Below, one piece after another: positions 9,095 to 17,976 of a stretch of DNA of 64,000 bases. Numbering within the stretch: position 1 is the first letter of the stretch; every line of letters begins with the position of its first letter. Made by a program: the position numbers and the translations under genes. Source of the DNA: Sunxiuqinia sp965372405 (lineage in GTDB: Bacteria; Bacteroidota; Bacteroidia; Bacteroidales; Prolixibacteraceae). Under the pieces are notes generated by a model. That model was not told the DNA's origin. It saw nothing but the letters and a program-made list of their open reading frames with translations, and made no database searches. The stretch lies in the NCBI GenBank assembly GCA_965372405.1, contig CBDVCE010000016.1:7699-71698 (forward strand), read 5' to 3'.

Positions 9095-10435
9095 TTAAAT
9101 CACCCAAGGATTCCGACAATCCCTATCAAGCATATTGGTCATTTCTTCTGTTGGATTTATTAGCTCTTCTTTCTGTGCATTCCATTGTAATTTACTTTCC
9201 CCTGAACGGATAAAAATATCCGACAGGTGCGAAATGGTATCTGATCTTACCGCAGAATCTATATTACAAATTGGATCCTTGCCTGATTTTACGCATTCCA
9301 AAAAGTTCAACTGATGATCATTGCTGGCATATAAACGTTTATCATCTGAAGAAAAAGTATGCTTCAGAATATCTGGATCAGAAGCCTGAACTCCATGTCT
9401 CCCAACACTTACCCACGCATCTTTACTAAAAAATGTAGTTCCATGATCTTTAATTTCTGTATAGTCTACATATTTATCTGCATTCTCCACGGAAAAGAAA
9501 TGCATATCAATTCCATTCTCATATTTGCAATGCAAATCCCAGTCGTTTATATTATCGTAGAAATTCTCTTTCTCAAAGAAGCCTCCAATGCCTGTATATT
9601 CAACTGGCCCAGAATTATCAGCCCCAAGTCCCCATTGGGCAATATCTAAAGTATGAGCTCCCCACCCACCCAAATAACCAATGGAATAATCGTAAATATG
9701 AAATGAACCTTGAGGAGTCACTCTACTCCCAGAATATGGACTCATTGGTGCTGGGCCAATCCACCTGTCATAGTCAAATCCATCTGGTACAGGCTCTGGT
9801 TTAAAATCAGCCGAACGTCCTTTGCCACTTCCACACCAAGCATTAACTCGTTCAATTTTTCCGAAAGTCTCATTTACTGCCAATTCACAAGCAAGCCTAA
9901 AGTTTTTATTTGATCGCTGCTGAGTACCATACTGCAGCACTGTATTATTTTCCCGAACAACTTTTCGAAGCTTTTTGCCCCATTCATGAGCTAACGCCAA
10001 CGGTTTTTCGACATAAATTGCTTTCCCGGCTTTCACAGCCTCAATAGCAATATGGGCATGCCAATGATCACAAGTTGCAATAACAACTGCATCAACATCA
10101 TCACGCTTCAGAACATCCCTAAAATCAGCAAAAGTCTGACAACCATTATAATCTTTTCGGCCTTCTAAATCAGCATAAAAACGATTAATAACCCCAGCTA
10201 CTTTCTCACGTCTGTCTCGAAAGGCATCACAAACAGCTACAATTCGAGCATGTTCATTGCGTTGAAGAAAATTGGCTGCAAGCTGTGATCCTCTTCGTCC
10301 GACACCAATGTGAGCCACATTTATTTTATCCAGAACAGTTCCACTTTTACATGCATAAAAGAAGGTTGGTAAGGTGACAACTCCTGCCGAAACAAGCAAT
10401 CCATTTTTTATAAAATCTCTTCTAGTATTCTTCAT
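9095..10435 (-). CDS. Gfo/Idh/MocA oxidoreductase, Tat-exported (copy 1)
   Basis: An NAD(P)-dependent sugar-type dehydrogenase. The Rossmann glycine motif is HIGVGRRGSQ, the conserved Lys is in YVEKPLAL, and the substrate-side motif is GGWGAHTLDIAQW. I place the start at the internal ATG at 10435, because the protein then begins MKNTRRDFIKNGLL, a twin-arginine signal with a following hydrophobic region and a possible lipid cysteine (FFYACKSG); an in-frame ATG 23 codons further up would bury this signal. Tat export implies folding with bound cofactor before transport. Relatives oxidise the C3 hydroxyl of glycosides. It is separated from the next Gfo gene by a terminator, so it is probably its own transcript. 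Confidence 0.88.
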   Translation of the reverse strand: MKNTRRDFIKNGLLVSAGVVTLPTFFYACKSGTVLDKINVAHIGVGRRGSQLAANFLQRNEHARIVAVCDAFRDRREKVAGVINRFYADLEGRKDYNGCQTFADFRDVLKRDDVDAVVIATCDHWHAHIAIEAVKAGKAIYVEKPLALAHEWGKKLRKVVRENNTVLQYGTQQRSNKNFRLACELAVNETFGKIERVNAWCGSGKGRSADFKPEPVPDGFDYDRWIGPAPMSPYSGSRVTPQGSFHIYDYSIGYLGGWGAHTLDIAQWGLGADNSGPVEYTGIGGFFEKENFYDNINDWDLHCKYENGIDMHFFSVENADKYVDYTEIKDHGTTFFSKDAWVSVGRHGVQASDPDILKHTFSSDDKRLYASNDHQLNFLECVKSGKDPICNIDSAVRSDTISHLSDIFIRSGESKLQWNAQKEELINPTEEMTNMLDRDCRNPWVI

Positions 10436-10555
10436 CCAAAAAACTATTTTTAATGTTCTAAAAATAGAAACAATTACATTCCTACGGAAGTATTTACCTT
10501 GCACGGCATAATACTATTTTCACATTTATTGCAACTTTATACTATATCAAGAAGA

Positions 10556-10585
10556 AAAGCCACAATGAGAAATCAAAGTGGCTTT
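10556..10585 (-). terminator. Terminator of the isomerase-ThuA-Gfo operon
   Basis: AAAGCCAC (10556-10563) pairs with GTGGCTTT (10578-10585) just past the stop of the second Gfo gene. On the minus strand the stem is followed by a short, interrupted U-tract. Confidence 0.6.
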
Positions 10586-10606
10586 ATTCAATACTAGATT
10601 TACTAG

Positions 10607-11959
10607 TTATACTTTAAAAGGCTCTCGCATTTCTCGAACAAACCACTTGTTGGCATCAGGATCATTCATTACCTCCCCTTTTATAGGGTTCCATGTAATT
10701 TTCCTGCCTGTACGAATTGCAATATTTCCCATATGGCTAATGCAGTCTGACATGACAGCTTCATCGTAAGGATTAGTTTCTTCAATTGTTCCTTTAATGA
10801 CATCAATAAAATATTGTCCAATACGATAAGCATCACTTTTCAAATTACCATTCTTATCCCTCAATTGGTCAAATTGTTTTTGTATCTCTGGAATATTTGA
10901 TTCAGCGCTTCCCCTTCCAACAGAAATCCAGCCTTTACTTCCAAAGAATGTAGTAGAATTGCCATCTTTAACTTTCCTGTAATGCCAAATATCTTTTTCT
11001 TTAGCCACTCCAGTTTCCACAAATCTCATTTTCAATCCAGATTTAAATTCAAATTGAAGATCCCATGAGTTGATGTTATTATACAGTCCTCCAGGTGCGA
11101 AGTATGCACCAGTTCCTTCACACGTATATTCACAATTCATTAAATCTTTTACTCCCCAAACCATAATATCAAGTGGGTGTGCACCCCATCCGCCCAAAAA
11201 TCCAATGCTATAATCCCACTGAAACCAGGAACCTTGATTTGTCACGCGTTCAGGGCAATAAGGATTCATGGGTGCTGGTCCAGACCATCTTTCATAATCA
11301 AACCCATCAGGCACGGCGGCTATATTACATTGAGGCGATTTCGTTTCACCCCCACCAGGAGCCCAAACATCCACACGATCAATTTCACCAATCTTTCCTT
11401 CTTTTATCAATCCAATTGCTAATTGCATATGACTCAATGCTCGCTGCTGAGTTCCGTAATGGAAACGCAAATCATTCTTCTTCAATTCTTTATCAAGTAT
11501 TTTGAAATTTGGATAACTCAACCCAAGTGGTTTTGCAAGCATAACATGTTTACCTGCTCTGGCTGCTTTTATTGCCGCTGGCACATGCCAATGATCGGGA
11601 GTAGTAATATTAACGGCATCAATATCGCTTCTATCCAAAAGCTCATCCATGTCAAGATATGGTTTACACTCCGGTGCATTAATTCCTTTCTCTTTATAGG
11701 TTCTGTTCACATATTGTGATGTGCCCAATCTGCGTTCAAAAAAAGTATCACAAGTTGCCACATTATATGCTCCATCTACATTCATAAACCAACTTTTCAA
11801 CGCAGCACTACCCATGCTGCCCACTCCAATATGACCTACCAGAATGCGATCATTCGCACCTTTGGCACATGATGGTAAAATAGTGGGAGCAACAATTACA
11901 CCCCCAGTAATTAATGCAGAATTCCTTAAAAAATTTCTTCTTGATAAATTATTCTTCAT
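10607..11959 (-). CDS. Gfo/Idh/MocA oxidoreductase, Tat-exported (copy 2)
   Basis: A 450-residue paralogue of the preceding enzyme. It begins with a Tat signal (SRRNFLRNSALITGG) and a Cys near residue 31 (LPSCAKG) that may be lipidated. The Rossmann motif is HIGVGSMGSAALK, and GGWGAHPLDIMVWG matches the substrate-binding segment. The usual EKP motif reads AKP (MLAKPLGLS): the Lys is kept but the preceding Glu is replaced. It is the last gene of a three-gene operon, only 2 bp after the ThuA-DUF6807 gene, so it is likely to act on the same sugar derivative. Confidence 0.9.
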   Translation of the reverse strand: MKNNLSRRNFLRNSALITGGVIVAPTILPSCAKGANDRILVGHIGVGSMGSAALKSWFMNVDGAYNVATCDTFFERRLGTSQYVNRTYKEKGINAPECKPYLDMDELLDRSDIDAVNITTPDHWHVPAAIKAARAGKHVMLAKPLGLSYPNFKILDKELKKNDLRFHYGTQQRALSHMQLAIGLIKEGKIGEIDRVDVWAPGGGETKSPQCNIAAVPDGFDYERWSGPAPMNPYCPERVTNQGSWFQWDYSIGFLGGWGAHPLDIMVWGVKDLMNCEYTCEGTGAYFAPGGLYNNINSWDLQFEFKSGLKMRFVETGVAKEKDIWHYRKVKDGNSTTFFGSKGWISVGRGSAESNIPEIQKQFDQLRDKNGNLKSDAYRIGQYFIDVIKGTIEETNPYDEAVMSDCISHMGNIAIRTGRKITWNPIKGEVMNDPDANKWFVREMREPFKV

Positions 11960-11961
11960 CG

Positions 11962-13617
11962 TTATTTGTTTTTAAAATTTTCCCAATTAAGCTTAATTAA
12001 TTGCTGATCTACTTGAGTTGGACTTACCAACAACCGATATTTCAAATGTACTTGCTCTCCTTTTCTTAGTGTTAGTTTTGAATCAAAGAGCATTGCCAGA
12101 CTGAAATAATAGAATGGATGATTTGTTGATGTAGTTATATACCACTTGTTCGGATGATGTAAATTTTGTGGATGATCAAAAATGGTAACAGATACATTTT
12201 GACCTTTTAGGTCTTTCATATCATATGTGATCCATTTTGATGCCTTACCGTGCAACTCTCCATTTTCAAAATTATCATTTACAGCTTTTACATCCCATAG
12301 GTTTTTATTTAGTCGAGCAGAAAAACCGGCATAACCTCCAAATGATTTACCATTTGGCTCATGTGCCAAAGGAGTTCGGTCAAGAGTTACTTCATCGACT
12401 AAGACTGTAAAAACAGATTCCCAATCCATAAAGTAATTGCCATTTTCATCAGGTGAAGATATGTGAATTGACCGTTTCTCTTTTAATAAATCATCCTTCC
12501 CAAGAGCATGATAAGCAATCTCTAATTTGAAATCAGCTTCAAAGTCATCATTCACAGAATAATCAACCGACTTAAGTTTGGTAATACCTTCTGATTTACC
12601 AGTCTTACGATCTTCCTCCCAATAATTCACTCCATTGATATACTTCCATGAAAACCAAACCGCTCTGTGCCATGGGTGATCTTCAGGTCGCAGCCAAGTC
12701 AGCTCAGTACCATCCACAGTTGACAAAGGATGAAAATAAGGTTTACCTTCAACTTTATTAAAATTATATTGCCATACTATCTGATCATTGATTTGCAAAG
12801 CCAACGAATTTTTCTTCTTCTCCCACTTCAGTAATTGGCCGTTTTTAGTATCAATTTCTTTAAGTTCTACTGGAATTTCCTGAGTTACTTTTCCTCTTGC
12901 AGCCCACTCAGCACCTCTCAAAAGTAAAGTCTGAAATCCAAGATTTTTCATCACCTTCTCATCATGACCCAAAACCAAATAAAACGAACGACCTTTCCCA
13001 TATTTCCTTTCAAAAATTACGGGTTCCATTTCCTCGCTACCATTATTATCATCAGGAGCAAAAGCTTCAGCCAAAATATTGCAGGTTTTGAAATTATCCA
13101 TACCTACCCACAATTCATCTCTTATCCAAAAGTTGCTCATCCCTTTTGTAACGGGATGATTTACACCACTTATTTGCACTTCAAAGGGTGCTACTTTCCC
13201 ATGCTTTGTATTTGCCCCCCAGGTTGCCCCGGCTAACTTCTGATATTCTGGCCAATCATAATTCGCTGCAGATGCTGCGTGCACAAAGACAAAACCACCT
13301 CCTTTTTCTACAAATTGAAGCACTGCTTTTTTTGTTGCTTTGCCCCAAGCACAGTTCCCTCCATTTTGTAGATTATTCCAATTACTCAAGATAACCTTAA
13401 ATCGTTTTAAACTTTTATTATTAAGTGTGTCAGGCTTTTCAGTAACTGTAGTTTTAAACAGACCACTTTCATCCAAAATAGATTTTAATACTGGGGTTGT
13501 TTTTTCCCAATTGTGATTGTTATTACCACTAATTAGTAACAGATTGATTTTCTCCTGGGCAAGTACAATATTTACCAGAATCAAAAAGCAAAATAAGAAA
13601 GTTGTTACTCGTTTCAT
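11962..13617 (-). CDS. Secreted ThuA-like domain fused to DUF6807 (PmoA-named) domain
   Basis: Two domains after a signal peptide (MKRVTTFLFCFLILVNIVLA). Residues about 22-240 are a ThuA-like glutamine-amidotransferase-fold domain (INLLLISGNNNHNWEKTTPV; FVEKGGGFVFVHAAS; YLVLGHDEKV). ThuA proteins occur in disaccharide utilisation linked to 3-keto sugars. Residues about 250-550 are DUF6807, named PmoA in databases although unrelated to methane monooxygenase; it has the HPLSTVDGTELTWLRPEDHP and HEPNGKSFGGYAGFSARLN segments. I start at the ATG at 13617; a start 15 codons earlier would spoil the signal peptide. It lies 13 bp after the TIM-barrel gene and 2 bp before a Gfo gene. Biochemical role unknown; probably an envelope sugar-derivative enzyme. 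Confidence 0.85.
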   Translation of the reverse strand: MKRVTTFLFCFLILVNIVLAQEKINLLLISGNNNHNWEKTTPVLKSILDESGLFKTTVTEKPDTLNNKSLKRFKVILSNWNNLQNGGNCAWGKATKKAVLQFVEKGGGFVFVHAASAANYDWPEYQKLAGATWGANTKHGKVAPFEVQISGVNHPVTKGMSNFWIRDELWVGMDNFKTCNILAEAFAPDDNNGSEEMEPVIFERKYGKGRSFYLVLGHDEKVMKNLGFQTLLLRGAEWAARGKVTQEIPVELKEIDTKNGQLLKWEKKKNSLALQINDQIVWQYNFNKVEGKPYFHPLSTVDGTELTWLRPEDHPWHRAVWFSWKYINGVNYWEEDRKTGKSEGITKLKSVDYSVNDDFEADFKLEIAYHALGKDDLLKEKRSIHISSPDENGNYFMDWESVFTVLVDEVTLDRTPLAHEPNGKSFGGYAGFSARLNKNLWDVKAVNDNFENGELHGKASKWITYDMKDLKGQNVSVTIFDHPQNLHHPNKWYITTSTNHPFYYFSLAMLFDSKLTLRKGEQVHLKYRLLVSPTQVDQQLIKLNWENFKNK

Positions 13618-13630
13618 CTTAAACATTAAA

Positions 13631-14479
13631 TTATTCTGCACCAAGCTTTTTAAGATATTCAAAGCTTTTCAAGACAGCTTCCTCTCCAGCTATTTCCAAT
13701 GTTGAATAACCGTCAAAACCTACATTTACCAGAGCTTTATAGATTGCTTCAATATCAATTACGCCATCACCAAGGGCAATAAGCGACATGCCGCATCCAA
13801 ATTCAGTTCCTCTCTTTTCAATCATTTCTGCAGGAAGATCTTTCCAATGAACATGCTCTATTTTTGAACCAAACTTTTCAATCATCTCTAGAGACTCGCC
13901 TCCTCCAAGCCAAAGATTTCCGGTATCTAAATTAATCCCCAATGCATCCGAATTACACTTATCAAGAACTTCACCCATTAAATCTACAGAATCTGAAACA
14001 TGCCCATGAGGTTCAATTAATATTTTCACACCATAATCTTCTGCAAACTTTAACGGTTCATAAAGTTTCTCTGCAATTGTAAAAACGGCTTCAGCATCAG
14101 AAAGCGACTTGCCGAAATCAGTTTTCGGGTCTCCTTCAGAAGTAATAACATGTTTTACTCCAATTGCCCCTGCAAGTTTCACCGCCTTAATTATTTGAGA
14201 AGTACCATAACGTGAAGGGGCAGTGGGATCAAGCAAATTGGCATGCGCACAAACGCTGGAAAGCTCAAGCCCCCGCCTTTCAAACATGCGTTTTATATCA
14301 AAAGGATTGGCATCCAGACTAGCCAAAGCAGTAAAACCATACTCAGCTCCCAGGCAAGCACCATCCGAATTATCAGTAAGATCACCACAACTAAAGCCCA
14401 TTTGTTTAATCTGATCTAGCTGAGTTTCGAGTGTACTAAAAGGACTTATTAATGCAAAACATCCAACTTTTATAGCCAT
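13631..14479 (-). CDS. Sugar phosphate isomerase/epimerase (xylose isomerase-like TIM barrel)
   Basis: A 282-residue AP-endonuclease-2-type TIM barrel. Likely metal ligands are Glu in ILIEPHGH, Asp in GINLDTGNLW, His in IEHVHWKD and Glu in YSTLEIAGEE. There is no signal peptide, so it is cytoplasmic. Family members isomerise or epimerise keto sugars, dehydrate inososes, or cleave 3-keto-glycosides. It is the first gene of the operon that continues with the ThuA-DUF6807 fusion and the second Gfo oxidoreductase, and it is divergent from an AraC regulator 114 bp away. The set fits a keto-sugar pathway; the exact reaction is not determinable. Confidence 0.87.
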   Translation of the reverse strand: MAIKVGCFALISPFSTLETQLDQIKQMGFSCGDLTDNSDGACLGAEYGFTALASLDANPFDIKRMFERRGLELSSVCAHANLLDPTAPSRYGTSQIIKAVKLAGAIGVKHVITSEGDPKTDFGKSLSDAEAVFTIAEKLYEPLKFAEDYGVKILIEPHGHVSDSVDLMGEVLDKCNSDALGINLDTGNLWLGGGESLEMIEKFGSKIEHVHWKDLPAEMIEKRGTEFGCGMSLIALGDGVIDIEAIYKALVNVGFDGYSTLEIAGEEAVLKSFEYLKKLGAE

Positions 14480-14593
14480 CGTTTAAGTTTTATTGATATT
14501 AGAAAAATTCACATCACAAAAATAGATTTTAGTTTCTGAAAAATATTTCATTATTTCACACTGTGTAATTTTACAACTCATAAAAACCTACTA

Positions 14594-15607
14594 ATGAGAA
14601 CCAATATTTCTTATATTGAAAATGATGGCGGAATTCACAATCCCGATTCATGCACTCCTTTAGAGACAGCTTGGCAGGAAAAAGAGATTGAACTACATAC
14701 GCTTGCCAGAGACACTTATCCGGGAACTCGCCTGGAAGATGATGAATTGAGCAATGTTAAAAGTGTTGGCTACTGGAATGCAAAAACAACACAGAAATGG
14801 GGATTAGATTTTCACCGTAATGAAGGAATTGAGATTTGCCTGTTGGAATCTGGCTCATTGGATTTTGATTTGAATAATAAAACATATCAGTTAACTCCAA
14901 ACACACTTACAATCACTCGTCCCTGGATTCCGCACAGATTAGGAAGTCCACTTATCAGTCCAAGTAAACTTCATTGGTTTATTATTGATGTAGATGTGCG
15001 GCAGCCGCATCAGGAATGGAGATGGCCTGATTGGATCATCTTAAAAAAAGAAGACCTGGCCGAACTTACTGACATTTTACGAAGAAATGAACAACCGGTT
15101 TGGAAGGTTGGGCAATCAATAAAAGACTGTTTTGTACAAATTGGAAAACTCATAAAGCACAACGACCGAAAATTTCTGGATTCAAAAATTAAGATACTTA
15201 TTAATGAATTATTTATTCAGCTTCTGGAACTGTTCACGCATGAAAAGCCAGAGCTAAGTGACTCATTAATTCAAAGTAAACGAAGTGTTGAAATTTTTCT
15301 TGGTAATCTCGATGAAATGTTGATAGAGCAATGGACGCTTGCTGACATGGCGAATTACTGTGGGCTTGGAACCACGCAGTTTTCAAAGTATTTCCATGAA
15401 ATCACGAACTCAACACCAGCCAACTACTTAAGTCAACTTCGGATTAAGAAAGCTCAAGAATTAATAATTACTGAAAAGCATAAAACAATAACTGAAATTG
15501 CATATGAGTGTGGCTTTTCATCAAATCAATATTTCACCCAGGTTTTTAAAAAGTTTTATAATACTTCACCTCAAAAGTTTAGAGAGAATGAATTTCATAA
15601 CAAATAG
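14594..15607 (+). CDS. AraC-family transcriptional regulator
   Basis: The N-terminal part (about 60-150) looks like a cupin ligand-binding domain (GIEICLLESGSLDFDL; LTITRPWIPHRLGSP). The C-terminal 100 residues are a double helix-turn-helix of AraC type: WTLADMANYCGLGTTQFSKY and then ITEIAYECGFSSNQYFTQVF, ending with the SPQKFRE segment. It is divergent from the TIM-barrel/ThuA/Gfo operon, so that operon is its most likely target. The downstream outer-membrane protein gene starts inside its last 20 bp. Confidence 0.92.
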   Translation: MRTNISYIENDGGIHNPDSCTPLETAWQEKEIELHTLARDTYPGTRLEDDELSNVKSVGYWNAKTTQKWGLDFHRNEGIEICLLESGSLDFDLNNKTYQLTPNTLTITRPWIPHRLGSPLISPSKLHWFIIDVDVRQPHQEWRWPDWIILKKEDLAELTDILRRNEQPVWKVGQSIKDCFVQIGKLIKHNDRKFLDSKIKILINELFIQLLELFTHEKPELSDSLIQSKRSVEIFLGNLDEMLIEQWTLADMANYCGLGTTQFSKYFHEITNSTPANYLSQLRIKKAQELIITEKHKTITEIAYECGFSSNQYFTQVFKKFYNTSPQKFRENEFHNK

Positions 15608-16511
15608 ATTTCTAAAAAATGCTTCCTTTATTTGGCTTCTATTCACCGCATTTGGATTAAATGCACAAACCCGAGATTATTCAGATTGGACAGATTATGG
15701 AAGTGTTCATGTGAGTAAGTGGCTAATGATTGCCCCCGGCAAACTTGGGGCCAATGCCCTACCCGTTCCACGCATGAACTATGGGACATTGCAAAATCAA
15801 CATTCATTGGAAATTGGTACTGACATTCATCTGATGACTGGAGATCAGGGATACAATAGCTATTTCAACCTGAAATGGAATATTGCACCTGAAAAAGTGT
15901 TAGTTGAAATTTGGGGAAATCCAACAGAAACCTTTAAGATGACCAACAAGGTTAGAGATGAACGACAAATATATTACGATGATGAAGGTTGGATTACTCA
16001 CCAGGGAGATCTATGGATCAGCACTTATTTGCAACTTTTGAAAGATCACCCAAAATTACCTGACATAGTACTAAACTACAGCATGAGCCTAACGACTGGA
16101 ATCGTCACTCACGGACGTTACATCGATGCACCAATCAGCTTTATGTATTTATCATCTGGGAAAAGCATTCAACTAAAAAATTTCATTTTTGACGAAATTC
16201 GTATCGCTGGAATGTTTGGCTGGTATATTTGGCAAACCAATAAAGTTGAAATGGCTCAGGACGAAGGCCCTCTTACTGAAATAGGCTTAAAACTGAAAAG
16301 AAATAAGTTCTCCATAGCACAAGAAGTTGCTGGCTATTTGGGCTATGATGCCTACGAATTTATTGGACAATCTGGCTATAACGATCCAATCATTTACAGG
16401 AGCAGAATAGAATATCAAGCTGAAAAAGTACTCTTAAAAGCCGAATACCAAACCGGCATTAAAGATTATTCATACCAAACATTCCGGCTTAGCGGGACTG
16501 TATATTTTTAA
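15588..16511 (+). CDS. Putative outer-membrane beta-barrel protein
   Basis: Starts at ATG 15588 inside the 3' end of the AraC gene (20 bp overlap), giving 308 residues with a clear signal peptide (MNFITNRFLKNASFIWLLF, cleaved near LNAQ). An in-frame ATG 30 codons upstream lies inside the AraC domain and gives no signal. The mature protein is rich in alternating polar/hydrophobic strands and in Trp/Tyr and ends in LSGTVYF; a terminal Phe is typical of outer-membrane barrels. I do not recognise a family. Overlap with the regulator gene suggests co-translation, so it may be a pore or envelope component for the same substrate. Confidence 0.75.
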   Translation: MNFITNRFLKNASFIWLLFTAFGLNAQTRDYSDWTDYGSVHVSKWLMIAPGKLGANALPVPRMNYGTLQNQHSLEIGTDIHLMTGDQGYNSYFNLKWNIAPEKVLVEIWGNPTETFKMTNKVRDERQIYYDDEGWITHQGDLWISTYLQLLKDHPKLPDIVLNYSMSLTTGIVTHGRYIDAPISFMYLSSGKSIQLKNFIFDEIRIAGMFGWYIWQTNKVEMAQDEGPLTEIGLKLKRNKFSIAQEVAGYLGYDAYEFIGQSGYNDPIIYRSRIEYQAEKVLLKAEYQTGIKDYSYQTFRLSGTVYF

Positions 16512-16557
16512 TCACACAATCTTTTCCTATTTTCGGACTAACTACAATAAAAATACC

Positions 16558-17913
16558 ATGCACATACATTTTATAGCAATTGGAGGCAGCGCGATGCACA
16601 ACCTTGCCATTGCACTACATAAAAAAGGTTTTAAAGTTACAGGAAGTGATGATGAAGTTTTTGAACCTTCACGTAGCAGACTCGATTCTCACAATCTTTT
16701 GCCTGAAACAATGGGCTGGCATCCAGAGTTATTGACTACAAACATTGAAGCTGTAATACTTGGGATGCATGCCCGTCCGGATAATCCAGAGTTATTAAAA
16801 GCTCAAGAGCTAGGTTTAAAAATCTATTCTTATCCAGAATATCTTTATGAGCAAACCAAAACTAAAAAGCGGGTTGTAATTGGTGGAAGTCATGGAAAAA
16901 CAACAATCACCTCCATGATTATGCATGTTTTGAAATACCATGAGCTCAACTTTGATTACATGGTAGGAGCAAAAATAGAGGGTTTTGACACCATGGTTTC
17001 TTTATCAGAAGAAGCTGAGATTGCTATTTTTGAGGGCGATGAATATTTATCATCCCCCATTGACCGCCGTCCAAAATTTCATTTGTACCATCCACATATA
17101 GCCTTGATTAGTGGAATCGCATGGGATCATATTAATGTATTTCCAACCTTTGAGAAATATGTAGATCAATTTCAAATATTTGCAGATAAAATTGAAGAAA
17201 ATGGCACATTGATTTATTTTGATGAAGACGAGCATTTACAAAAGATCTCAAAACAAGTTAGACCAGACATCAAACAAATAACTTATCACAAACATGATTC
17301 GTTAGTTAATGATGGCACTAGCTATTTGAGATTTGAAGATCGGCAAATTAGGTTACAGGTTTTTGGGAAACACAACCTGGAAAATATATCCGGAGCCAAA
17401 TTGATATGCAATGAAATTGGAATCTCTGATGCGCAATTTTATCAGGCAATGACTCAATTTAAAGGAGCGGCAAGACGACTTGAAACACTTTCGACAAATG
17501 AGAAATGCACTGTTTTTTATGACTTTGCCCATTCACCTTCAAAACTTAAAGCAACCACCGAAGCAGTAAAATCACAATTCACAAACCGCGAACTCGTTGC
17601 TGTAATGGAATTACACACTTTTAGTTCACTTAAGAAAGATTTCCTTCCTCAATATGAAAGCTGCATGAATGCGGCCGATCAGGCTTTTGTCTTTTTTGAT
17701 CCAAAAACCATTGAACACAAACAACTTGAACCAATCACCAGAGAAGACGTAAAATCAGCTTTTGGAAATGAAAAATTGGAAGTTTTCACAGACTCCAATC
17801 TCTTATTTGAAAAAATAAAAGCAATTAACTGGATCGATAAAAACCTATTAATCATGAGTTCTGGTAACTTTTCGGGGCAAGATTTAAAAAAGATTGCTAT
17901 TGAAATTACTTGA
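16558..17913 (+). CDS. mpl: UDP-N-acetylmuramate:L-Ala-gamma-D-Glu-meso-DAP ligase
   Basis: A Mur-ligase-family enzyme for cell-wall recycling: it joins the recovered tripeptide to UDP-MurNAc. The N-terminal nucleotide-binding segment is HFIAIGGSAMHNLAIALHKKG; the ATP P-loop is VIGGSHGKTTITSM; EGDEY supplies the acidic magnesium site; and HNLENISGAKLICNEIG and DFAHSPSKLKATTEAV are Mur central/C-terminal domain motifs. The last resembles the Mpl rather than the MurC version. The 451-residue length is normal. It is cytoplasmic and appears to be transcribed singly. Confidence 0.92.
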   Translation: MHIHFIAIGGSAMHNLAIALHKKGFKVTGSDDEVFEPSRSRLDSHNLLPETMGWHPELLTTNIEAVILGMHARPDNPELLKAQELGLKIYSYPEYLYEQTKTKKRVVIGGSHGKTTITSMIMHVLKYHELNFDYMVGAKIEGFDTMVSLSEEAEIAIFEGDEYLSSPIDRRPKFHLYHPHIALISGIAWDHINVFPTFEKYVDQFQIFADKIEENGTLIYFDEDEHLQKISKQVRPDIKQITYHKHDSLVNDGTSYLRFEDRQIRLQVFGKHNLENISGAKLICNEIGISDAQFYQAMTQFKGAARRLETLSTNEKCTVFYDFAHSPSKLKATTEAVKSQFTNRELVAVMELHTFSSLKKDFLPQYESCMNAADQAFVFFDPKTIEHKQLEPITREDVKSAFGNEKLEVFTDSNLLFEKIKAINWIDKNLLIMSSGNFSGQDLKKIAIEIT

Positions 17914-17976
17914 AATAAAATTCATATCGAAAATTAAAAACAAGTAGTACTCACACTAAAACACACTGAACGAGAA

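Noticed and set aside
10436..10504. N-terminal extension of the first Gfo/Idh/MocA protein
   Set aside because: The extension would place 23 residues before the twin-arginine signal, which must be N-terminal. The ATG at 10435 is preferred.
11962..13617. Methane monooxygenase subunit, because of the PmoA domain name
   Set aside because: The PmoA label on DUF6807 is a naming accident. The protein is secreted, has no membrane spans, and is fused to ThuA.
15498..15587. Longer start for the outer-membrane barrel gene
   Set aside because: These 30 codons lie within the AraC DNA-binding domain in another frame and hide the signal peptide that begins at 15588.
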